A stretch of DNA of 64,000 nucleotides, taken from assembly GCA_035235625.1 (NCBI GenBank), contig CP141140.1:5228685-5292684 (forward strand), read 5' to 3'. This document shows, piece by piece, positions 55,301-64,000 of this stretch (positions are counted from its first letter, which is position 1; every line of letters begins with the position of its first letter). Both the position numbers and the translations under genes were made by a program. The stretch is from Saururus chinensis (Eukaryota; Streptophyta; Magnoliopsida; Piperales; Saururaceae). The notes under the pieces were generated by a model, which saw only the letters and a list, made by a program, of their open reading frames with translations, was not told the DNA's origin and made no database searches.

Positions 55301-55835
55301 GTTGTGCGTATGTTTTCTTGCATTGCTATCTTGTTCTGGGTGATTGTGTTTTGTTTTTTGATACTAGTAATCTATACATTTTTGTAGGCATTGAAATTCC
55401 GAAGTATGTTGACACTGTGACCCCTCAGTATAAACCAAAGTTTGAGCAAATGGTAAGAAATAGCTTAATAGTAGTCTCTTGTTTTCATTGTTGATTTTAT
55501 TGCTGAAAAAAGGTTACGTAGACGTTTTGCAACTCCTTCCAGTGACATTTATTGGAATTGCAGCTAGCAGAATTGAAGGAAGCGGAAGAAAAATCTTTGA
55601 AGGAAACTCAAAGGCTGGAAAAAGAGATTGCTGAAGTTCAAGACTTGAAGGTTGGGATGTTAGATTTGACTGTTATTTCTTTTTTAGGCTGTGATTAATT
55701 CGTTCCTCTTAATGTTATTTTTTTATCTTATAGGAAAAGTTTAGCACTATGACTGCTAACGAGTATTTTGAGAAGCATCCGGAGCTCAAAAAGAAGTTTG
55801 ATGATGAGATTCGTAACGATTACTGGGGTTACTGA
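52384..55835 (+). CDS. ATPQ: Mitochondrial ATP synthase subunit d (peripheral stalk)
   Basis: Peripheral-stalk subunit of the mitochondrial F1Fo-ATP synthase, holding F1 against the membrane sector. Five exons: 52384-52545, 52947-53028, 55388-55452, 55564-55650, 55734-55835; all GT-AG and phase-consistent, giving 165 aa (Arabidopsis 168). Family motifs are IDWDGMAKLL, NLRRSFDEVN, EPEPIDWAHYRNGIGS, IPKYVDTVTPQYKPKF, a Glu/Lys-rich helix (LKEAEEKSLKETQRLEKEI) and the C-terminal EYFEKHPELKKKFDDEIRND. As in the family there is no obvious long cleavable presequence; the first residues are MSKKVADVAVKAS. The start is the first ATG of the conserved N-terminus. Intron 2 (2.4 kb) contains a 919-bp inverted-repeat element. 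Confidence 0.97.
53056..53974. mobile_element. MULE-like MITE with roughly 100-bp terminal inverted repeats
   Basis: The left end GGGTAAATAGCACTCAGACC and the right end (reversed) GGGTATATAGCACTTAGACC begin arms that stay alignable for about 100 bp, through ACATACACCCCC, CTCTATTATGAA and CCTGCA.ATAAC. Long arms and an unrelated interior are typical of Mutator-like non-autonomous elements. The flanks (TATTTATTA, TATTTAATT) are similar but not a clean 9-bp duplication. It lies inside ATP synthase d intron 2. Confidence 0.68.
54254..54268 (+). repeat. G homopolymer (15 bp)
   Basis: A run of 15 G in ATP synthase d intron 2, preceded by GTGTGTGTTGT. The length may be unreliable in the assembly. 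Confidence 0.85.
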
Positions 55836-58800
55836 TCCAATTACCTGTGATAATGCCGGTCAAATTGCCATGTAAGAGTATCGAGGATATCTTTTTGGCA
55901 TTCCATTTTGTAAAAAAATGTATTTTGGGTCATAACACAAATGCAAATAGGATTTAGTATTGCCAAAAGAAAAATGCATTGTCCAAACATATATCCGAAC
56001 TTCTGATTGGTGTTATTCGATGGAGGTGGCGTTTGAGTTGGAGTTGGAGCTCGGCAGGTGTGAAGATGAAGTTATACTATTGGCCTACATTAATGCCTTT
56101 ATTAGCTATCTTTCTTGATTTAGGTAATAATTGTCGATTGATTTATTTTCAAAAGAAAAAAGAGATAATTGGATATGATTCATTGCGGTTATACAAACTT
56201 CTAGCTTATTTCATATATAGGGGAGCGGTGCCCGAAGGATGTTTTTAGGTGCAACTGCAATGGCATTGTTGACGGAAAGCTGGTTTTGGAAACACTCTGT
56301 CCTTCTGTGAGAATTAGAGAAATTAAGAGGATGAGAAGAGGGGAGGGGAATCAAGGTGAATGAGATCACGGAGGGTGAGTAATTGACATAAAGACAACGT
56401 TCGGAAAAACTTAGGAAACATTTTCAACCCACCAAACGTGAAGAGGCAGAAATCAATGAGTCGTGATCAGCCGCGTAGTGGTGGTGAAGCAATACTGGCC
56501 GTTGATCACAGAGAATCAATGGTGAGCTCTTGATATGATAGGTCGTATGATAAAACCTGTGCGTTAATGGGTACACCGTTGATCCTCCGTGAATGTGATC
56601 AGCCGCAGGCATTGCTTCACCAGGGTTGTTGAAGCTTCTTCACCAACCGCATTTGTGCCATGTGTGTCTGTGAATTTCTTTTCTAGTGCAACGAACCCTC
56701 TCTAATAGAGATAAAGTGAATGAAAGTATCTCTAGGCAAGGAAATGAATGAGCTTACTAGTAAAGGTGTTTTCTTCTTGTCTTCTCCTTTTATTAACTGT
56801 AATACGGAAGGAAATGATTGACTAAACTCTAATCTGATTGAGATTGAATGGCCTCATGATGTATGCAGATATGGAGCGTTGCATGCAGCCTCCTATGTCA
56901 CAGCTTAAATGTAGTACGAGTCTGTTTAGGGCAGGCTGGGCTTCCTGCACTATACACGGGCAAGACGTCGACATTCTTCCCTCTTCCTTTCCACGGCCCT
57001 GCCCCAACCTCCTCCATCTGGAACACCTTGCATGACTCCGGTGTAAGAGCTGAGACTAGCCCTAACCTGCTCCGCTCTACCCGGCTAGCTTCTGCCTTGC
57101 ATTGTCTTGGTGGCTTGCCTCTCCTGTAGCCTCGGTCATGGGAAATCTAGCCTGAACCGGGCTAAATTTCCTCCTGGGGTAAAGGAGAAAAACAGATTTT
57201 GTATGCTGTACGGACAAAATATTCCCAGTCAAATTTTAGTAATGTTGCTTGATCATTGAGTAATGATTAGTAAGAACGCTTATGTATTATGCATGTAAAT
57301 ATATATTAAATAATAAAAAATAAAACATAAAATGTGGATATATGCACCTCAATAAACTCCGATGTACCCCAAACAAAGCAGAAAATAATAAAATTTTCTT
57401 TTACTCTAGTGCCCTAATTTTTTTATTATTTTATTCTACTTCTCTAAACCCTGAGCCCCAAAGAAAAACCTTTGATTACAACTCCTTCTCTAACTCTGTT
57501 GAAGGTGGTAGTATATTTTCTTGCAACCGTTGACTCAAATGAGTTGTCGTGGTTGTGACTGAAAGGGGATGATTGTGCCAATGGTGGCTAGGCACCGCAG
57601 CTAGATAGGGTCGTTGCTTGGTTTGGACTAACCAAGGCTATGACTTGGTTTGGTCTAACCAGACCAAGCCGAGGCTAATTTAGTTGTCTTATTGTTGTTG
57701 TTGTCATTTTGGTTGTGACCACCTATGTTTTGTGATCAGTCGGCAGAGAAGGGCAAAAAAGAAGAAGAATTAGAGCCACTGCTGACAACACTAGAAAAAT
57801 AGAGAGGAAGGCATGAGATAAAGAGATGTTAAAAACTATTTTTTGTATGTGGGGACATATAATAGATTTTAGTAGATATGGGCGGGGTAAATAAAGTAAT
57901 TGTAAATGAAGTATATATTAAACAAAGGTTTCTCTTGCATGTTATCCTTATAATACATGCTTTCATAATCATAATAATAATAAATTATGTACATATATAA
58001 TTATAAGCAATGTACTAACACATATATATTCATAGTAGGCAACTCCAAGTCTAAATCTTGTAGGTTTAATGTTAAGTGATAGGTTGGAGAAGACAATATT
58101 GTCGAAAGCATCTTGGAGTATATATGTATATACATATTAGATAAGAAAAAATAAAACTAATGGATTGTTTTATTCAAAACAAATTGTAGAAATAAAGTAT
58201 CTATCGAAGAAAGTCTCCCTTAAGTGTTGAAATTATAATACATGCTTTCATGATGATATTGATCATAAATTACATGCACATATAATTTATAAGCATTATA
58301 TTAACTCATATAGACTTATAGTATATACATGTGAGTCCAATTTTTATAAGTTTAATATCAAGTTATAAATTGGCAAAAATAATAATGTCAAAAGACTTTG
58401 TATCATGGATTGCATCATTCATATTTAGTTTTAGTTTGGTAGCAGGTTTCATTTGGTAAAGTTAGTTGGAAATATTTCAATACAAAATAAATACATAAAT
58501 CAGAATATATGTAATACATGTAAAAATACAAAATATTATTATCATAAAGCATGATGTATTCGTGGGATCCACACAAAAATTCGAAAAAACATACTCATGC
58601 AGGATTTTATTTGATAGGGTTTATCAAGCTTTTTCAATGAAATTAAGAATGAGTGATTCCAAGTTCGAGAGTGTAAAATATAACCTCACAAAGTGGAAAT
58701 CAATATAACATAAAAAGTAAGGTTCATGTTGTATGATCAATCGAAATTAAGTTAACATGTTGCAGCTCAATAAAAGAATTGAAGTAAATAGTTTTACTAA

Positions 58801-61759
58801 AATACTCTTATGTCAAATACTAATTCAAATTTTATTAAATGACATTATAGAAGAACATGAGGGTAATATAGAAAGTTTGTTAAAATCTATAGAGTTTAAT
58901 ATGATTTAAGAGATTGAAAAAAGAAATTGCATGGAAGTTCGTTGCTATAATGTTATTTAAACATGTATCACAAAATCTACTTTAGGAAAAAATGTGTATA
59001 ACCTTATCTACTACATTGATGTGATCAATCTTATATAGACTATGGGAAAGTTAACCAACTCGATAGTCTCACATTCTCCCAAGCGTTTCTCCATAAGAAA
59101 ATAGGGTAAAATGGCATAATGAAATGTAAATGGTAAACCCTAACAATCTTATTATGCGGTTGTGGTTGTGCTATAATTAAGAGTATAATTTTTTGGATTT
59201 TGTCACTAGAGTTGTCGCTCCATGACCATTAGATCATGATTTGGCAATAATATGACGGCCATGGAGCCAGAGCTAATTTTTTTCTTCTTTTAGTTTGTTT
59301 ATGTATAAATAATTTACAAAAAAATGATTATAATTATAATGAAAGATATTATATTCCAAGTGTTCTTATGTCAACTTTCAATTTATTTGACATTATACTT
59401 TGTTTTAGATACTTTTATATACTCCCTCCATTTCACATTATGCTATTTGAATTTTAAAATGAATTGAAATTTATTTAATTATTTTAAAAAGTTATAATAA
59501 AATTATTAATATGGGACAAAGAGAGTATTATATATATGTATATGTTATTCTACATTTAAAATCCATAAATTTTATGGTGCCTACGTCTGCCACATACACA
59601 AAGTTAGTATTGTCTTTGTTGGAGCGGGCCTATTATCGGTCCACATTGATTGGTTTGGGTGAGCCGATACGGGCCACGGGGTCCAAGGGTAGTGGGGGAG
59701 GTCGCGCCGACCCCACTTGTGTCATCGGTACACTAATTTGGTTGGGACCCGTCTACGCCACACACGCACATTAGGCATGTAATTAGGATATACATTAACA
59801 CGTTGTGAGGGTTAGACACGCGAATTATGTGTCAATAGTAGGACCAATGGTTAGCAAGGGGTCGACCCTGTCATGGGCCTGGCTGTGTGTAGGGGGTCTA
59901 GGCATCTGTAGGCTCTGAGAGACAAAGCATGCTCCCATTGTATATGACCTTCTTAATATAAGCTAGAGGTCTTAGCAGTAAAAACCCATTATAAAAAAGC
60001 CCAAGTTTAAGCCCAACTAAATGAGGAATGAGGAAGAGTATATAAGGGAAAGAAGAGGGAGATGAGTCCCCTAAGTGGTTCACCCCCTCCTTTCTACTCT
60101 CCCTCTCCCAATCCGCCCCCTCTCTCTCTTTCTCAAGTGTGGCTGGCCTTTGCTTTTGGTAGAAAAGCTTGCTAGCCACCCTCTTCCTCTCCTCTCCATC
60201 AGTCCTTGACGAGACAAACGAAGGAGGTTACATGCTTTGCTAGTTGGGGCATCAAAGAAGAGGGCTTTGAGGCGATCTTTGTTGAGAAATCTATCCAAGA
60301 GTGAAGGCTTTGAATGATCAACATATACAAGGTATTTACTCTCTCCCCACTTGATTTATTTATGTTTGGTTGTGCGAATCGAAGGTTTTAAAAGCGCGCA
60401 AGGGGCTAGAATGCCCAAGGTCAATATGCTATTGCCCTAATTTAATTTTTTATATGCATGATTCGTATTGGATAGTGTTATATTGCTCATTAACTTGAGA
60501 ATTATATGCATGTTTTATAAATTAATTGTTAAAACTTGATTTTGATTAGTGCTCTACCCCTACCCACCTTGTTTTTGCTGGTCGGACCACTCTATGACAT
60601 ATTTCTTCTGGATCACAATGTTCCTTCCAACTGTAAGAGAGAGAGAGAGTCGTGCTTATCTTGTACATCTCGTGGGACGGGCCTATGTCGGATCTCATTC
60701 TACAGCTGCATGGCATAGTAGCTGGTAGACGAAAGTTCGGACGTAATAGGGTAATTAATCAGGACAAACCTTTTATTTTATTTTATTTTTAATTTACCAT
60801 GCAAACTATCCAACATGTCTTTGGACGTTAATTACTTTCATTTATTTTGTTTTTTTCTGCTAAAGGCCGTTGTTAGTTGCTACTTCCTCTTTTATGGGGT
60901 ACAGGAACATTATAACTACACTGCCGGATTCTTGTAACTTCAATAAAAAAGCAGTGCCTCGGATTCTGTCTCTTCCTCGAGCAGGAATAGTAGTACAGAT
61001 GACGATGCCGGGAATTTTAATATATTGAACTTTAGCCGTTCGACTCGGATATTCGGTTTGCCAACCAAAACAAGACAAACTTATGACACATAATAAGTCA
61101 AGTTTGCTTCAGTCCAGTAAATACAGCACCTTCAACATCTACTACATGACGTGGAATTTATATATTTTCGATTTCCATGATATATATTCCTGAATATTTA
61201 TTCTTTTTTAATAACTAGATTCGTGAGCAGATATATGTATTTTTTGGCGAGACTCGTGAACATGAAGATAGCCGAAAGAAGAACAGCGATTGGTCTTTTT
61301 CAAGATGGAAGCCTGAATTTGTCCTTTAAAATCACGTCCATGATAGATGAAGACGTAGCTTGTTTGGAGTGGGACCGATATCGATCACTTATCAGAGGAT
61401 CAAATGACCAACTTTCACCACTTGTAACATTAGGTGGCAAAGCCCTTCAGGCAAAAAATAGGTGGCAGGGAGGTGGGGAATGGCAAGATTCATGTACCAG
61501 ACACAGTGTGAGTCACAGTTCATTCAACGTCGCACTTCTCATCCAATCCGCGGAAAGAGCCAGCCCTCTGAAACGAGTCGGTACAAATGTAAACCATGAA
61601 TAAGGGAAAGCAAGAAAGAAACGAGCACAAAAAGGGTAGTGGCAGACAGAGGATGTCAAAGGGGATTAGGGAGTCGACGGCTGATATAACTCTGATGTTA
61701 GGCTTCTCCTTTTAGCTTTTCCTTTCCGTTCTCGTCCATTTCTCTATCGCTTCTCTCCT
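55836..61759. other. Long spacer between ATP synthase d and CKX
   Basis: No supported gene. The first 250 bp should hold the ATP synthase d 3' UTR. The stretch 56930-57170 is GC-rich without features. 57340-59560 is very AT-rich with weak microsatellite-like runs. 59620-59780 is GC-rich. A TATA-plus-leader stretch near 60039 is listed separately. The last 300 bp should contain the CKX promoter and leader. Confidence 0.4.
60039..60336 (+). promoter_or_regulatory. Promoter-like TATA box with pyrimidine-rich leader, no gene attached
   Basis: TATATAAGG at 60039 is followed by a C/T-rich leader (60080-60135) and ACATATACAAGGTATTT near 60322-60338, where AAG|GTATTT would serve as a splice donor. 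The arrangement resembles a plant promoter with a first non-coding exon, or the promoter and leader part of an LTR. No downstream coding exon and no primer-binding site were found. Confidence 0.25.
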
Positions 61760-61813
61760 ATGCACACCGGCTCTCTTGGCCCTTTGTCACGGTTACCTAC
61801 CTCCTATTTGTAA
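61760..61813 (+). CDS. Possible upstream ORF in the CKX leader (17 codons)
   Basis: ATG at 61760 opens a 17-codon frame (MHTGSLGPLS...) ending in TAA at 61811-61813, 56 bp before the CKX start codon and in a different frame. It matters only if transcription starts upstream of it, which was not established. It could lower translation of the main frame. Confidence 0.25.
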   Translation: MHTGSLGPLSRLPTSYL

Positions 61814-61869
61814 CCCAGTCTTCACCACCCATTGCCAAAAACTCCGGCAGCCCAACTGTCTCCGCCCCC

Positions 61870-63916
<2,047 letters not shown>

Positions 63917-64000
63917 CCAGGCTATAGGTGCCCATGGCTGACTATATATAGGTACCGATCGAGGGAATGGAATCGTTCTTCTGAATTATTTTGCGTATCA

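Overview
The window is nuclear DNA from a flowering plant. It holds five protein genes split by spliceosomal introns, long AT-rich introns and spacers, and a dense layer of decayed transposons. The proteins are unmistakably angiosperm: FBL15/SLOMO, OPR3, CTR9, the plant mitochondrial ATP synthase d subunit, and cytokinin dehydrogenase. The strongly GC-rich coding exons of OPR3 and CKX, next to AT-rich introns, look more like a monocot (or magnoliid) than a typical eudicot, but the species cannot be fixed from the sequence. No prokaryotic system, CRISPR array, rRNA or convincing tRNA gene was seen.

Layout. 1-9466 (-): F-box/LRR protein FBL15/SLOMO, cut by the window edge so the last part of the LRR domain is missing. 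9467-14956: spacer with Tourist-like MITEs and an RNase H fossil. 14957-21068 (-): peroxisomal 12-oxophytodienoate reductase (OPR3, jasmonate synthesis), five exons. 21069-26822: spacer with a decayed coding region. 26823-48911 (-): CTR9/VIP6 subunit of the Paf1 complex, 24 exons over 22 kb; its 9-kb intron 11 is a nest of transposons. 49373-52243: a non-autonomous LTR retrotransposon. 52384-55835 (+): ATP synthase subunit d, five exons. 55836-61869: spacer. 61870-63916 (+): a cytosolic-type cytokinin dehydrogenase (CKX7-like), four exons.

All five reading frames were rebuilt exon by exon from splice sites, phase continuity and remembered family sequences. Four are complete (398, 1080, 165 and 525 aa) and FBL15 is open for 787 codons. 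None has an internal stop. The genes are not an operon or pathway cluster. OPR3 (jasmonate), CKX (cytokinin) and FBL15 (auxin-related plastochron control) all touch hormone biology, but adjacency is probably chance. CTR9 and ATP synthase d are a divergent pair whose start codons would be about 590 bp apart without the retrotransposon between them.

The points most worth a second look are three GC-AG introns in CTR9, the retrotransposon that split the CTR9/ATP synthase d head-to-head promoter, a LINE insertion whose 19-bp target duplication brackets about 5.4 kb of nested later insertions, and several small DNA-transposon families with recoverable termini and target duplications. I found no clear previously undescribed biological system.
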